A stretch of 64,000 nucleotides of DNA, from assembly GCA_003260075.1 (NCBI GenBank), contig QLIY01000380.1, positions 13,396 through 77,395 of the forward strand, read 5' to 3'. A program made the position numbers and the translations under genes. The first letter of the stretch is position 1. Each line of letters starts with the position of its first letter. The notes beneath the pieces were generated by a model. It made no database searches. It was not told the origin of the DNA and saw only the letters and a program-made list of their open reading frames with translations. Positions 25,284 to 39,496 of the stretch are shown here, piece by piece. This DNA is from Phallusia mammillata (Eukaryota > Chordata > Ascidiacea > Phlebobranchia > Ascidiidae).

Positions 25284-28032
25284 TCATGCATCCAGTTTCA
25301 ACACACCGTCCGGAATATAAGTAAAACAAGTCCTCACCGATGGAAAGTGTCCTGCAAGACCTCCGGGGATCGTTGCGACTCCTGTATGGGGAGAAGTGGT
25401 TTGCCCCATGAGATGTTGCGCAAATGCAGGATCAGTGATCAGTTCACCAGTAGTCGCCCCAGTCAAGGTTCTGGCACCGGGAGATGGCGATGGATGGTAA
25501 CTTGCGATCGCACCATTAGGAGCATAACTGTTTAGAACTGCAAAAAAGACAGAAACGGTTTAGATCGTGCGTAGGATGGTAAAGCTACGCTTGCAAGATA
25601 CAATGTGTATGTTGCAAACCTAATGTACATCCCTGCGCCATGCAAATTACAATAGGAAACATGGTTAATGCATTCTATGCAATACTTTGCCACCACCACC
25701 AAAACTATGTAAGAATGAGCCCGTACACAAACCAACTATAGATCAGCGTCACATAAACCAAAGATGTCAAGAAGCAAGCGCACCTGAAGCTACAAAATCC
25801 CGTTTCAAGTCGGTTGTCGCTGACACTGGAACTTGCTGCAGGCCGGACGCCGCTGCCGCCGCTTGGTTTGCGGACGCTAGCGTTTCCAAACGGGTTCCAG
25901 GCGTCATGGCCATACCGACCCGAGCAAGACCCGCCATTGCCGCTGCGGCTGCCGCGTCCTGCGGGTAGCTGAGGGCATGCGTTGTTGGCGACGGCGCCAG
26001 GGCGATGTTGGGGTGATAGAACGCTGGCGTCCCTTGTGCTGCAGTGGCCGCCTGGGCCGGATCAACGAAGCCTTGGGATCAGAAAGACTCCAGTCAGTCT
26101 CTTTATTTGAACTTTTTGTGCAACATGGGGATACTATTTTCTTGCACAAACACGCCATATTGTCACAGGAGGATTTGGATATGGCCATTCCGGACAAGGG
26201 CTGATTAATGCCAGTTCTTAACGTGCCACATTGTAAAGTAGCGGACGAAGTGGGACGGCGACAGATTACCAATTAGGGTTAATCCGCAAATGGGCGATTA
26301 AGAAATGTCGCGACAGCTTTAGAAAGGGATTACAAAATCACCAACAATGAGTGCCACGAAAGGCATTGTCTGCTATGTCCGGTGCTCTTAGCCGCTACTT
26401 TTCACCAAAGTCACCAGTAAGGGTGAGACAACTAGGCACCATCTACAATGTTACGCTCTCTACAAGCACGAGCAATGTTAGTGCACGTTATTGTTTATGA
26501 TACAGGGCACCTACGTGGGTTCTATGCTGCATTTAAACTCATAGCAAATTGGCGACACCCCAAACAAATCAATCGACTTACTTAGGGCTCCAGGGTAGGC
26601 GTATGCTGAAGGATAGGTGGCGTAACCCGCTGTTGCTGGCCTGGCGTACGTGAGACCGGGAATTCCCAACACATAAGCCGAGGGGTCAACGTAGGGATAA
26701 CTTCTAGTTCGCGCCGTCCGTGTCAAGGTCGGCAGCATCACCTCTTTCGGCTGGGCTTTTTTGCACTCCACCTGCATAAGGAATCACAATCAAGCAATTT
26801 ACCCTCTTTGTATATTTGATATGAGGACAATGTGGAACGTTGTTGAAGTATAAACTGTATGGACATTTGGAGCTGTAAACACTTAATCTGGAATATATAT
26901 TTGTACATATCGCCTTTGATTTTGGATTCTGAAAGCCTAGATTTAAGTACATATTTATGTTCAAAAGCATAGACCCTTTAATTCTTTTTCTTTTGAAGTA
27001 GGTCTGCTGAAAACGTCACGACGGTAACATATGTAGTTACCAGTATACGTTCCCATCCCCATTAAATGTTTTACGATACCACCTATTAAACCAAGGTAAT
27101 AAATAGCGGACATTCTTGCCCCGACATTATACATTGTGTGTGCTAAATGCTGTTTTCCATATGCGACAGTTTAACTATTTCAACTCAATCACAATTTAAT
27201 GCATCTGCGTGTGTAGAGGTTGTTGTTGGCAGAAGGGCGTAACGCAGTTTTATTTGGAGCACCGCAGCAAATCAATAAGTTATGTTACACCCCGTTGCTG
27301 TGATGGAAGGCGAATTGCAAACAAAGGCATTCCGGAAGGGAAGCGCGCTCACCTATAACGCCTTGTCGTTCGCGCAATGTGAATTTGAATGTAACCGTCA
27401 CCATTGTCGTTGGTGGCTAACCCCGGCACCAACTAGCGCAGTCGCAATCTATTGTTAACAATATTGAGTTTATTTGGAGAGGGCTACTTACCATTTTGTT
27501 GTTGATTTCATGAAAGTGAATGTCGCAGACCTTTTCGACTGGATCTTCGTTATCGAAGGTGACGAAGCCGAATCCTAAAACACAAAGTAAGTGCGTTAGA
27601 GAGGTCACACCTGACACTGCTCCCATGTCCCCCCCCCCATGAAAGTGAATGTCGCAGACCTTTTCGACTGGATCTTCGTTATCGAAAGTGACGAAGCCGA
27701 ATCCTAAAACACAAAGTAAGTGCGTTAGAGAGGTAACACCTGACACTGCTCCCATGCTTGGGATACGGCCAATTTAACTTCCCAAATCGGGACAGAGTTA
27801 GATAGTGAAACTAGCCGCAAGTTGGAAGTTTGGCTTGAGAAATTCCAAGTGTGTGGGGAAATTTCACTTGTGGCACATATTTCGCGCAATGCGCAACAAA
27901 ACGAGAACAGGGCGAAAGAACCCCCTTCGACCCGGCGGTCTACTCAACAAATTTGTTTTCCGTCGTAGCTGTTTGATGGCTTCGCGCGCACTACTGACGT
28001 AGGGCCTTTTATGATCGGGCACAGAGCAAACA

Positions 28033-28076
<44 letters not shown>

Positions 28077-31000
28077 TGTTTTAACAGCCAGCAATGGTCC
28101 CGGGCGCCGTTCGACTTGAAAGCACGGTACGTTTAATCACCAATGTTCGTTGGTCTACACGCAAGAGATTGATTTTCAATTTGCGATGAAGGCGAGGTAT
28201 TGTGCTCACATTGCCCCGTCACTGTGGCTTGTTTGAGGTGTTTCCATGCGGGTCGCTGGCCAACATTCACAGCAGTTGAAGCATAAAGCTTCGACCTTCA
28301 ACCCATAACGTTTTCAACGTGCTTTAAGCATTTCGTATTTGCCAAGAGTTGCACATTCTTTGTTTAAACTTGCCTTGCGAAAAAAACAATGTAGACTAAC
28401 ACGTTTTCCATACCCAATGGAAAGTGTTACATTTCACGACCATTGGGAGTCATATAATAGCCTTTTACATCTAAATGTGGACCCATGAATTTTAATGTGT
28501 AAATTCCCAATGTCAGTCAAGAGTTTTGGCCAGCTGAAATGGCATACTCGTAACCTGATACGTTGAATTGTCGGAAGGTTGACCTAGGCCGTTCCTCACA
28601 AACAAAGACCGAAAACATTGCAAACGTTAGCGCAGCTCGATCGTTAATGGCATGTGTCACACTCCGATATTTATTGTTCATAAAACGGAATTTTGAAGAC
28701 ACGCGGCCTGAGTTGTGAAAGAGATGTTTGCTCAAAAGCCAAAGCGGTTTAACGGGCGCCGAAGAAGGTACAGCGTGAAACTTGATAGATCGCAAAATAG
28801 AATGGAAACGCTTCACCTCCGCCTTAGATCAACACCCTGCTACCGTTGGTATTGTTTGGTAAGGCAGGTCGAGACAACCCCGCTTCGCTTATCTTGGATA
28901 CTGAGATCCGGGATAAAGGAACCGGAATCACCACAGAATGGCGTTTGAGGTATTCACACAACACTACTTTGGCAGTGAACGCGTTAGCCAAGCCCCTATA
29001 CGTGTAAAGAGATTTGCGTATTAAAACGGTAAACGTAATTGCCGCAGTTTACGTGATGTAGTTACGAAGTGTGATACTAATTTTGTAACACAATGTCGTA
29101 AGGTTAACGACGTTGGTTAACTGCCATTATAAGTCCGCCGTTGATAGGAAGTTGCAGTCGCACTTCGGGTATAAATGCCAGTTACAAGCACCAACGTCGA
29201 ACGGTGCGAGGTTACCACGAACATAATAATCAGTCTCTTATTTCCGACACATCAAGGCCAAACGCACCGACGAGCCTTCCCGTCGTCCCCAATCATTACG
29301 AGCAATTATCCGGTTAAGCCGTTTCCGCTAGTGAATTTGCCCGTGTACGATTCGATTTGTCGTCAGGCAACGCCTTTTGTCTTTGCGTAAGGAGAGTTTT
29401 TTAGGCTGCCCGTTGCTTTGCCGACTGAGTCGACAGGTGTTAATTGTAAGACCCGCCGACGAAATAACGCGATACGGTGCCTGCGTTTGTTTGATATACC
29501 TTAACCGTGATTGGGCCTATTTCTTGCTAATTGGCACTTGCGTAAGTGAAGCACGGAAATCATTACGTGGGTTGAACCAGCTGAATTTTTTGTTTGTAGA
29601 CCTCATCTATTTTTAGAATAAAACAATCAATTTTTCACAGGCGACCCAATAAATCGCACACAATCACAAGTTAACAATTTTGCGATATTGATTTGTAATG
29701 AATTAACCACTATCCAGTGCAATCATCTGGTAGGGGCGCACTTGGCTTATAAAGCTGGCGTGTTTAGATTTAAGTTGCTTTCGAAGGAAATCAATAGAAA
29801 CAGATTGAGACCTCTCGCCTTGTACACGTGGCATCGCAAAAACTGAAACAATCCATTGCGGTGTAATAATACGAAACAGAACTGTACAATCGATTTCGAG
29901 GTAGTGACGCGGTGCTTGGTGACGTCAAGAGGCGATGCTTGTAAGCTTGCAGCTGTCCGCTCGAGTCCACTCCAGAAAAACCGGAGCAGTACTCGGGCGA
30001 ACCAAATTACTCGTTTTTACTCGTTGTCGAACACTGTTGCGAGCGCTTGGGCGGAAAACGTTTACGCAACTTTGAACAAATAACAGGCTGGGCGCGCGCA
30101 ACGGCTCCCGGCGCTGCTGGAGGGCTCTTGTCCTTCCCCAACACTGGGTTAAGTATCGCGAGGCAATTCACGACAAGTAGTGCTCACCGGTACGAGGGTC
30201 TGCGCGTAAAAGCTTCCCACAACCTTAAACAAACTTGCCCGGCGCTATATTAGGAGTTAGTCGAGCTCCTGAATCGATTTTCTAACCAACATTGTACAGT
30301 TGCCAACAGTTACCGGGCAAGCTCAAAAACAAGACTATTGTTGGCTCGTCGCCATTAATGCAGCGCTGTGTTATTACTGACTCTATTATACGCCTTTATT
30401 GTAACGGGTATAGGTAAGTAGAAAGGAGAGTTGATTATATCGTCGATCCTTTCACATAGCACGGACACAATAACCGTCGCAACGCGGTGGCTAAAGTACC
30501 CGGACGGCTAGCAACCCCCCATTGTTAAAAACACAAAAGTCACCAATTATTGGTAGTCGTGTTCGGGCTCGTCTACCAGGAGCACTGTTATTTGTCTGTG
30601 TTTGATATAGAAACAGTTGAAACGTGGGAGTTGACGATAACCTGCGTCACAGGTGTTTCTTTATACCGGTTAAACCAACATAGGCGTATACGCCTTTTCA
30701 ACACCACCATGTCACTAGGTTAACATTAATCATTTCAAGCGCTGAAAAGCACCACACACAAGTACGTGCACAGCAGTATAATTACGTGTTGAAGCTAGGC
30801 AACCGAAGTTCAAATTGCTGTGAGGATTGCCAGGCTAAGAACTATGTTTCGTGGCACACAGTACACACTAATGGTGGGCAATAAAATTCGAGCTAACATC
30901 TCTAATACTAAGAATTACCAAGCTGCTAGGTTATACGACACACAACAAAAACTGATGCTAATTGTGCGTGTGAGTACAGCCCGAGGAGCGGAAAAAAAGC

Positions 31001-34000
31001 TTATGGTCAAGATGGAATATCATTGGTTAAGTATGAGGTAATTTGATTTGGGAGATAAACAACACAAAAATAGGCCTCGGTTTGAGAACAACACAAAAAA
31101 AACTAAATGACTAATCATTTCTAAAGCTAAGAACCCACGTCAAACGGTGTTTATTAGATCTAACTGTAAATCAAAATCGGCCGTGTGTACGCTATTCATT
31201 CTATTCAGCAACGCTGGCCGAATACACAACAATCAAACTGGGTATAAGCAGTCGTATTACAGCCAGCGCGACACATCCTCCTTCAACACAACACATCGGT
31301 TACAAAACCAAGTGGAATGAATTTCGCCACAATCCTTTTCTTTGCGTCAGAAATAATCTATCTTCGCAAGACTTAGAGGCGGCCAAATCGCATATCGTAA
31401 AAGCTGTCTTGTTTACACAACTATCGAATCAAGGTTACAGAATTAGATGACATTTCGACGCTTACGAAGTTAACATTTTGGTTTTCAAAGATCACGGGTT
31501 GTTTTTGAGCTGTTTTATGCAACCGTGTGTTGTTCAGAGGCTTGCGTCGCGTGAGGCCAGGGCTACTCTTGAACTCTGGTGAAACTAGGGGTTGTTACAT
31601 GGTCTACAACTGCCAGGACCGACTCAAAAACGTAACAAAAAAACTCGGCTAGCTACGGTTGGCTACGGTGTCCCCACTTACGTGTGTGCTGCGCTGTGCA
31701 CCAATCCTTTCAAGGCCTTGCTGTTAAACCCCTACAGAGTCACAAAAGGATTTTGACAAACGCTGCCCAACGTGGCGCAAGGTCACTAATGAGAAGGGCA
31801 AGATTTCTAAAGCATGTGGAATTACCAACCTCGATGGCGGTTCGTCTGCTTGTCGAACATCAGCATGGCGTCTTCAACCTAAAAATAGCAACCACTGTTA
31901 AAGAATTCGTTCATGACTAACCATGAATCTGCTTCGGGAACTCTCAGCAGCGCATAAGTTCGTGAATATAAAGCGTTGAATGGTTGACGAAGAATCCCTT
32001 ACATCGCCAGCGCCCAAAGCGCCAGAATCATGTTACTAATGCGGCATATCACGACATAGAACACCAGCAAAATGCCACAAAAATTTCTGGACGCACAGCG
32101 AGCCTCGTTTAAAGCACGCGCGTTCATAAATGCGTGACAGCCCACGTGACTGATAAAAACAAGCGCCTCAATGACAGGGTGAACTCGGATCAGATCCTGC
32201 CATGAAATTGTCGCAAATTGCCGGAGGGAACTTGCGGTTGCTGATTCGGCCGCTCACGTGACCACATTCGTTGCATTTTTGTTCTGACTGACTTTTGTTT
32301 TGCGCTGAAAGTAAACTTGACATCATCGAATTGACGTTGATAACAGATTATCATCAACTCGCATTGTCTAGAAGCGGGACGTAAATACCAAAGATCTATA
32401 CGCTGCTTCAGGCGGCACGCGTTAAAATATACCGTCCGTTGGGCCGGGGAACAATACCCTGACGTCATATTCATACAAAAGTCTTGCTTTTATTTCCACA
32501 AAGCTTCGCAATCGAACCGGACAACGCATGAATATGCTGCTGGGCCGCGAAGCAAAACGCGACAAAGGCGCGTGATTAAATTATTTACGAATGGATTACA
32601 GAATACAATAGGTGAGTTTTGCTCTAAACACAGAGAAACGCCGTTCATTACAGTTGATATCGGCATTCGGTACAATATTAAAGCGATCACGCGAAGCCGT
32701 TTCTGAATCAACTTGTTTTTATAGGTGTCGCGGTGGAAACGGCGACGTTCCAACGATCGTTAGTCGCGGTAACACTGGTAGCTGTGCTATTTAGTCGAGC
32801 CGATTATATCCGCATTTGCGATCACGAACTGAAAAAACCTTTTCACTAATTCACTTGTAACAAAACAGCTAACGGAAATTGACAAATTAACCTCATGTAT
32901 GCACATAAAGCCTTCAATGACCCTATAGTTCGTAAATTACCGCATTTTAACCAGAATGCGTCGACTTGTTCTACTCACCTTGCCATATGTGCCGAAGTAC
33001 GCTTTGAGGTCTTCAACAACGGTGTTTGCAGAAAGGCCCCCGACGAAAATTTTCTTTGTCCTTGTAACCATCTACAAGAAAAAAAAAAACTGTTTATTAT
33101 GTTATCAACACCATATTAGAATATTCTATCTAGATTTTTCGCATTTAACGTGTTACTGTGGTCCGCACTATGCTTATACGCAATGAAGCACAATCCCGAA
33201 AGGCATTGATGCGAACGTGCCAATTTTCATTGGTTGGGACCCGGGAGCGGATTGGTTGTCACCGCTTTGGTCTCGAGCGCTTCCTTCAACCGCAATTCGT
33301 AATTTGCATGTCGCTACGTCACCCCCTGTGCGTCACCTGTCCATTAGTAATCGGCCACTCTTATGTGGAGTGTAATTACGTCGAAAGGACTCGGGCATTT
33401 TTGTGGATGGCTCGGAGCGTTTTATCCCCAGAAACGAACATTATTAGGTGTTATATGATGCGCATGACTATGACATCACCAACCGATAGATAGAGGGCCT
33501 CGGTTGGTGGCGTTTCACCGCGCTGTGACGTCAACAGGTGTCTTGTAACCAAAGTGGCGAAAATCACAGAACCAGTGCTGGAAGTTTATTGTTTCGGACA
33601 AGCAGAGGCGGAACACGAGCTAGTTGCTTGTATCTCGCATTGCACCACATTCAAAGAAAGTTTCCTGTTTGACAACCGACCGCCCTTGCTCCAAGACAAA
33701 GCGACGTGGATTCGCCGACCTCTTTTACTGCTCTCTATTCGCGCAAAGCTTTTAAACCAGGCGCATATTTCCCATCGCTTGATTTATTGACGATTGTTAG
33801 CGACAATGGCCAAGAGGAAATGGGACTATAGAATTATTTGTTTTTTACCCGTTTACCATTCCATGCACTGGACCTTTATCGTACCCTGAAAACTTGCCTT
33901 AAAGACAAACAGAGCATTTGACTTTGGGCAAACACCAAAATTTTATAACTAACGTCACGTTTAGTTACCGACCGCCGGGCTACGCTCCAATGCCAATTCA

Positions 34001-37000
34001 AAAAAACTCAAGGGATAGGTTATTGGTAGAAGGCACCATGCGTACCTTAATCTTGCCGTCTGCTCTCTTCTTGGCTGCTTGGCTTCACACAGAAACAATG
34101 CGCAGACAGAGGGATAAAAATCTACCTGAATCTATACAGAACTTTGGACGCTACCGCCGCAACAGGTTGCACACCAAACTACACAACTACGTGACTCCAA
34201 CTACATCAACGGGGCAATGCCTGTCAAACAGAAGCGAGAGACTCATTGGTACAGCCGTGACTGTTCATTTTAAGAGTGTATTGAATATCACCTTGTACAG
34301 AAAGCGAGCGAGGCAGCGCCCAAGGCATTCTACTGGCGACAACACAAGTCTTCACCCACTTGCACTTGCTGTCGCATCTGACATGTGCATGAACAGAAGC
34401 AGCGTAAACAAAAGCAAAACTAAAACCTTGATACTCGCGGCGGTTTATGCATGGCTTAATCACCACCTTTGACAAGACTCGATTTAAAATTCGTCTGAGC
34501 TACTGTCAGGCGTAAGCATCTTTGCAGACAAAGTTTCCGTTCGCCAACATTACTGACTATTCTGTGTCCACGAACTCTCCTCTTGACAACTAAACTCCAG
34601 CACGGGTGGGGCTCTGGTTATAAGGCGTTTGTCTTTTACGCTAACTCAAGCAAAACAACAACCATACACGACCGTTGGACCTTCTTCAGTGTATATATAT
34701 GTTCCACTTCTATACGGTCAAATGTTCTTACTAGCAGAAATCTCACTAAATTCTGTGGTTGCGCGATTCTAAACCCTAACGAGGACTTAACGATCTTTGT
34801 CGCCTGATGCTTTGATACATACTTGAACAACTCGCCGATTTGACACTACAAACACGCGGGGTGATACGGTAAATGATCCGACGACTGATTCTTCTACGCG
34901 TGACTGATTTAAGAAACCTTGATTCTCGCATATTTGCAATAACGTTACTTTTGGATGGAAACGCATGACCGAGAGGCCGACTCAGTAACATAAAGGTGCT
35001 AGGACCCAACCCACGTGCCTTACCCACTGTCCGCACTTACTACACCCCAAAAACACAAAGGCTGCCCAACAAGCGAATCAGACAACGCATCCTGGTGACT
35101 AACGTGCTGACAAGTGGCGCCCTGTCGCGAGAGTAACTCAAAACCCCGGGTCTGCCAAAGGCTTGAGGATAATGACGAAGTCACTTTCGAACGGCGAGTG
35201 TCGACGTTGCTTGACGAATGAAGTTGACCAAAACGACGGGGCTGGCGTTACGCGTACTGCCAAGCAATGACCGCCCTTATCTCTTAATAACAGTCGTCGA
35301 GCTTTTGACTGCGGAAACGTATTTAGACGCGCATTTAAGCGTTAACATTTACGGGAAGGCCCGCTTCAACTTTACTACGTACTTAACTTAATACTTCACA
35401 CTGCATTTTTACTCTACTGCTTCGACCTTATGCTGCTTCTCGCGAATTTGCATGGTGCACCTATAGACCAAACCGCCTTCCAGGCTTTGTTAAAACAGTT
35501 TTGCATCGTAAGGTCAAAGCGCGGTGGCTTTCACACACTGCTATCAAACCGCAACTTAATAAAATCGTGCGAGATTCGCGGTTTCGTCGGAGATCGAGAA
35601 ATCTTTGTCTGCATTGAGCATTCCATCAAACTCTTGTTTTTATCCCACATAACGCAACATGGCTGCTGAACCAACTGCCAATATCACCAACCAAACGTCA
35701 CGCTTCGTTCACCAGCGATAAATAAAACGGAATCCTTTGAAAGGAATTCAGTTTTATCCGGGGCGTTAACTCGAATTGGTTCCACAGCCGCGAATTATCT
35801 GCTCAAACTCAAGCTGCATTGCCTTCGTTTCGTGTCATGGCTAGCCTGTGCTTTCCCAAACAAAATCTGGATGTCTTTTACTCGCGTATTCTCAGAACGT
35901 GGGAACTTCTGCTCACCGCTATGCTTGTAGCACTTTCTGTGTTGCCAACCGGCCCTGCGCTACCAAGGTATGGCTGACGTGTACTGGCAAACTAGCACTT
36001 CACGGCGTGGCAATAATAACGGGCGCACCATTCATATCAGACCTATTCAAACACCGACTCTCTCGCGCAGTCTCTCTTTATGGCCTTTGTCGAGCGCCCC
36101 TCGCCACACAAAAGGAAAGCTGCGTGGAGGGCGGGTGCGGCCGCGCACTGGATGGAGTCTCGATAAGAAAAGATTTTCGGGTCCACTCCAGCGTCGCCGC
36201 CAGGGTAAATAGCATGAAAGGAACGGAAAATGGGGTTTGCTGGATTGAGCGCGACAGTTGAAGAAAAGACACGGCACGCCCCATTCATGAGCAAACTTTG
36301 CACAGTCCTCGACCGACGACAAGAAACAACCTATTTCTGTCAACCCGGAATACTGAAGCGTTATTAGGAGAGGGCGGGGGCATCGCAGGTGCAGACCCAA
36401 ACCATGCGCGAACCCACTCTTCTCCCAGTTCCCCGAAGCCTCCAAACTGCGAGCTTAACTTTAGACCGTTGGTATGTGATACTTGGGAAAATGTCAGTTT
36501 TACTGCAATTTTATGCGCCTACGGTGAGGCCATCCGAGTCCAATGTTGGGCGTGTATTTTTAAAAATCTTTTGTGGAAACTGGACATTTTAAGATGTGAT
36601 GTGAAGTTCAAAGAAATTAATGAGACAATTTTGATGATAGTAGTGTGTTTGCCTAAAGCCCTTGGATCACTGATACAAGTCAGCAGTAAAAGTGTCGTGT
36701 GTCGCACGCAATGTTGATTAGTGTCGTGGAAACCCAACGGTTTGTTTGCGGGGTTTAGCGCGAAACCACAAAATTTATGGCCTAGGTCAACTAGGCTTAC
36801 CTTGGTTTGAACTTTGCGAGGGATGGCGACCTTCGGATCGATCTGAAACAAAAGTACGAAGAAGTTGACTATACAAAACGCCACAACAATATAACACAAG
36901 GACTTCCTCGCCTATAAATTCACCGACGTGGCATAAACCTGCGACGGCGACGTTATCGTACAAAAAGGTCTATTTGTTTTTGGTTGGACTTGAGTCTTAT

Positions 37001-39496
37001 AGTTTGAACAAACGATACGAGACTTATTGACTTTGGATGTGCCCTACTCCGTCTCACTACAAAAGTTTTTTTTCAGGTTTTCAGCAAGGCACATTTTGCT
37101 GCATTGTGTTTAGGCCGTGCCAACCTTATCGCAGTGGACTTTTGACAACGCGGATACACGTGTTCAACGCTGAGTTTACATTTCTACTGTTATGTATGCA
37201 CAACTTGACTTAAAACGACTCCCATAAGTCCTGATAGGCACCCGGATCAAGTATAGAAAATTATTCAAAGATACTATGGCAGCAGCCGTTACATAAGGGA
37301 CATAGAATCCATACCCTATATAAAAAGAACAAATATTGCAGATGAGTTAATATATAGTTTACAGCCACAATGACTTGCAGCGTCATCTCCCCATAAACCC
37401 GAATGAGAACAAACGCTGCTCGGATTTGCATTTTGTCGCTTCTAATTAGCCAAACAATAAACCCTACTTTTGTTACGGGTGGTGTCTATTTATATCCCTA
37501 CACTTTCATAAAAAGTTCCGCAATCCAAGGTGGATTAAAGTTTTCGCATATTTCGTCTCACCTCTTTCTGGTCGAGGGTATGCTGTCCGTTGCGCAACAC
37601 TTTATCCACGTCTTTCGCGTCGTTGTAAGTCACGAATCCGAATCCTCTGTTGTATGGTGAATAAACAACACGCCTTCGCAGCGATTATCAAGGTCAGGAT
37701 AAGCGACAAACCGCCACAATGCGTTTGTCGGGGCACATTTGAGCAAAGGCCAGTTATTTAGGGCTCTATAGCACCGTCTAGCGGTATTAAGTGAAAACGA
37801 AATCGTCCTAGTACGCTTTAAAACTCATTATATTATAAAAATCTTACGCTATTATTAACAAAAAAGTCCAAGATAGTGGTTACTACAGTCAAACTTTAAA
37901 AGTTGTGCTAGGCGGGTTGCAAAACTATTGGTTTGGGTAAAACATGTTGGTAAACAGTTGAATAAAATAAAAAAATAACAGTGATACAAGGAATAAGTAA
38001 AACTAGGGTAATCCCGCGGCTTATTAACCGCATGTGATATTATTTCTGACTTGCGTGTCTCAGAAATGTAAGTGGTCAGAAACTTAAGCCCGAACTTGAT
38101 TTCGAAAAATAAAGCCTGAATTTAGATTTAACAAAGTAAAAACTAATGTGGCTGATGTGAAGTCAGGCCAAAATCAAGCATGTTGTATTCAAATTAAGCC
38201 CGAACCCAACTGGAAAAACCCGGCCCGACTAACAGCTCTGACGTATCCCAAGGAACCGCCAATGTAATTAAAACATCTTACGTCGACTTGTACACCATTT
38301 GCGACTATTGACTTCATCCCTATATGTTGACGTTGACTATTATTTTAGTGAAGGATAAAGGAGGTTATAAGCTTTTTGGAGGCATTTTTTCTTGTTAGGG
38401 ACGAACCATAATTGATTTGGCATGCCAAACATAGATAACCCATGAAATAAGCCAACACAACAGCGTTAGAAAATAACACAGCTGTACATGACTTATAACA
38501 GTTGTTTTAATATCGCAGAATCGTTTCCTACAGAGAGATAACCCATACGTCGATGCAACAAGGAGGGCTTAAGTTGGGCTTAACTCGTTTTCGAGGGCAT
38601 TCGAAACACGGATGTGACCCCACGAGCACGGACGCGAAAACAGAAATACAACGCGAGTTAAATACACACCTGGAGCGCTTAGTGGCCGGGTCTCGCATCA
38701 CCATAGCGTCAGATACCTCTCCGAATCGACTGAAGTACTCTTTCAGGCCATCTGCACAATACAAACACGCATCGAAGCCGAGCAGAAAAGCTTGAATGTT
38801 CGAGAGACCAAAAACTTATGAACAACCATGGTGATACAAATGCCTATGCCTGAATACTGATTTCAGTTCGTTTTAGATATAGAGTGAGATTCGGAAAGAA
38901 AACTTTCAATTCAAACATGGTGGCTACTTCTCACCCAAACAATTTGAACAAACAACCTTGGCAAAGTAAATCCCAAATAAAGCTGCATACCACGCAGTTA
39001 ACACTTATCGTAGGGAGATTTGGAAGGTGACGTCACAAGTAACACCCAACCATATTTATTGTAATTTTTCACCTTAACGTATTATTACCAAATCGTGCAT
39101 TTTGAAACTTACCAGCCGTTGTTTGCCAACTCAGACCCCCGATAAACATTTTCCTGCAAAGCAAACGATAAAATGTTGGAAAACTAGGTTGAACAGTTTC
39201 TAAACTGCCCTAAAGTGACCTCCCAAATTCATAAGATGCGTTCTAGCTCCCGTTGATCGTAAAACTGGCTAAAATATTATTGTGCAAACTTCAACACATA
39301 TCAAAACATTGGCAAGGCTCAAGGAGTGCTCCAATATATTTAAGATGAATCTTAAAGCAGACCTATGTATTGAGCACTTAGCTTTTTTAGGGTAATGAAG
39401 ATAGCATGGAAGTTCATAGAGATGACCTTACCCTGGGTCAAGCGGATGTTCCGTTGTGTCAGTCAATGAAGGCGGCTGTGTTGCTTCCGCAGCCAT
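25284..39496 (-). CDS. Musashi-family RNA-binding protein, two RRMs
   Basis: Model complement(join(25284..25537,25784..26071,26582..26771,27492..27574,31830..31878,32979..33071,36801..36842,37562..37646,38670..38751,39113..39153,39432..39496)), 423 residues, in frame. Musashi binds UAG-containing 3' UTR sites and represses or activates translation in neural and stem-like cells. RRM1 spans about 22-97, with RNP2 MFIGGL (24-29) and RNP1 RGFGFVTY (63-70). RRM2 spans about 110-185, with RNP2 IFVGGL (113-118) and RNP1 RGFGFVTF (152-159). The linker [12 protein letters not shown] and the block [18 protein letters not shown] are family signatures. The C-terminal half is rich in Ala, Tyr, Pro and Ser. 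Introns 3 and 5-7 are long (about 1-4 kb). The end is uncertain: the last exon either runs to the TGA at 25284 or splices at a GTGAGG donor after 25338, in frame. The RRM2 exon at 27492 has a second partial copy upstream. Confidence 0.92.
27509..27756. repeat. Poly-C-separated tandem duplication covering most of the Musashi RRM2 exon
   Basis: Copy 1 is 27509-27627 and copy 2 is 27638-27756, 119 bp each, with two visible substitutions. The C-run between them is at 27629-27638. Both copies include the acceptor and the start of the RNP1-containing exon on the minus strand. Only copy 1 reaches the final residues EINNKM and the splice donor at 27491. Copy 2 runs into the C-run. In the model only the complete exon is used. 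Confidence 0.9.
28034..28075. repeat. Long poly-C tract in Musashi intron 7
   Basis: An uninterrupted run of about 40 cytosines. No flanking direct duplication was found, unlike the shorter C-runs elsewhere. The length is unreliable in any sequencing method, and it could mark a closed gap. Confidence 0.85.
28076..31829. other. Musashi intron 7 (main part)
   Basis: This is the largest Musashi intron (27575-31829). It separates the two halves of RRM2 exactly before the RNP1 core. Several open frames of 60-100 codons were inspected and have no family resemblance or splice context. I saw no repeat or RNA gene in it apart from the poly-C tract and the duplicated exon segment at its left end. Confidence 0.55.
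33072..36800. other. Musashi intron 5
   Basis: This 3.7 kb intron lies between the linker exon and the exon opening RRM2. A 184-codon open frame on the plus strand (33918-34472) and others were inspected and show no domain, biased composition or splice context. I found no structured element. Confidence 0.5.
38190..38240. mobile_element. Second fragment of the CAGAG-ended dispersed repeat
   Basis: This fragment lies in Musashi intron 3 and is similar to the fragment at 7877-7939 when both are read on the minus strand. They share the CAGAG start, a TC-rich GGGC stretch and a GGGTTCGGGCTT-like word. Sequence to the left (about 38080-38130) has further related words (AAGCCCGAACTTG). Boundaries are not defined. 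Confidence 0.4.

Noticed and set aside
33918..34472. 184-codon plus-strand open frame
   Set aside because: It lies in a Musashi intron, has no domain, no splice or promoter context and random-looking composition.
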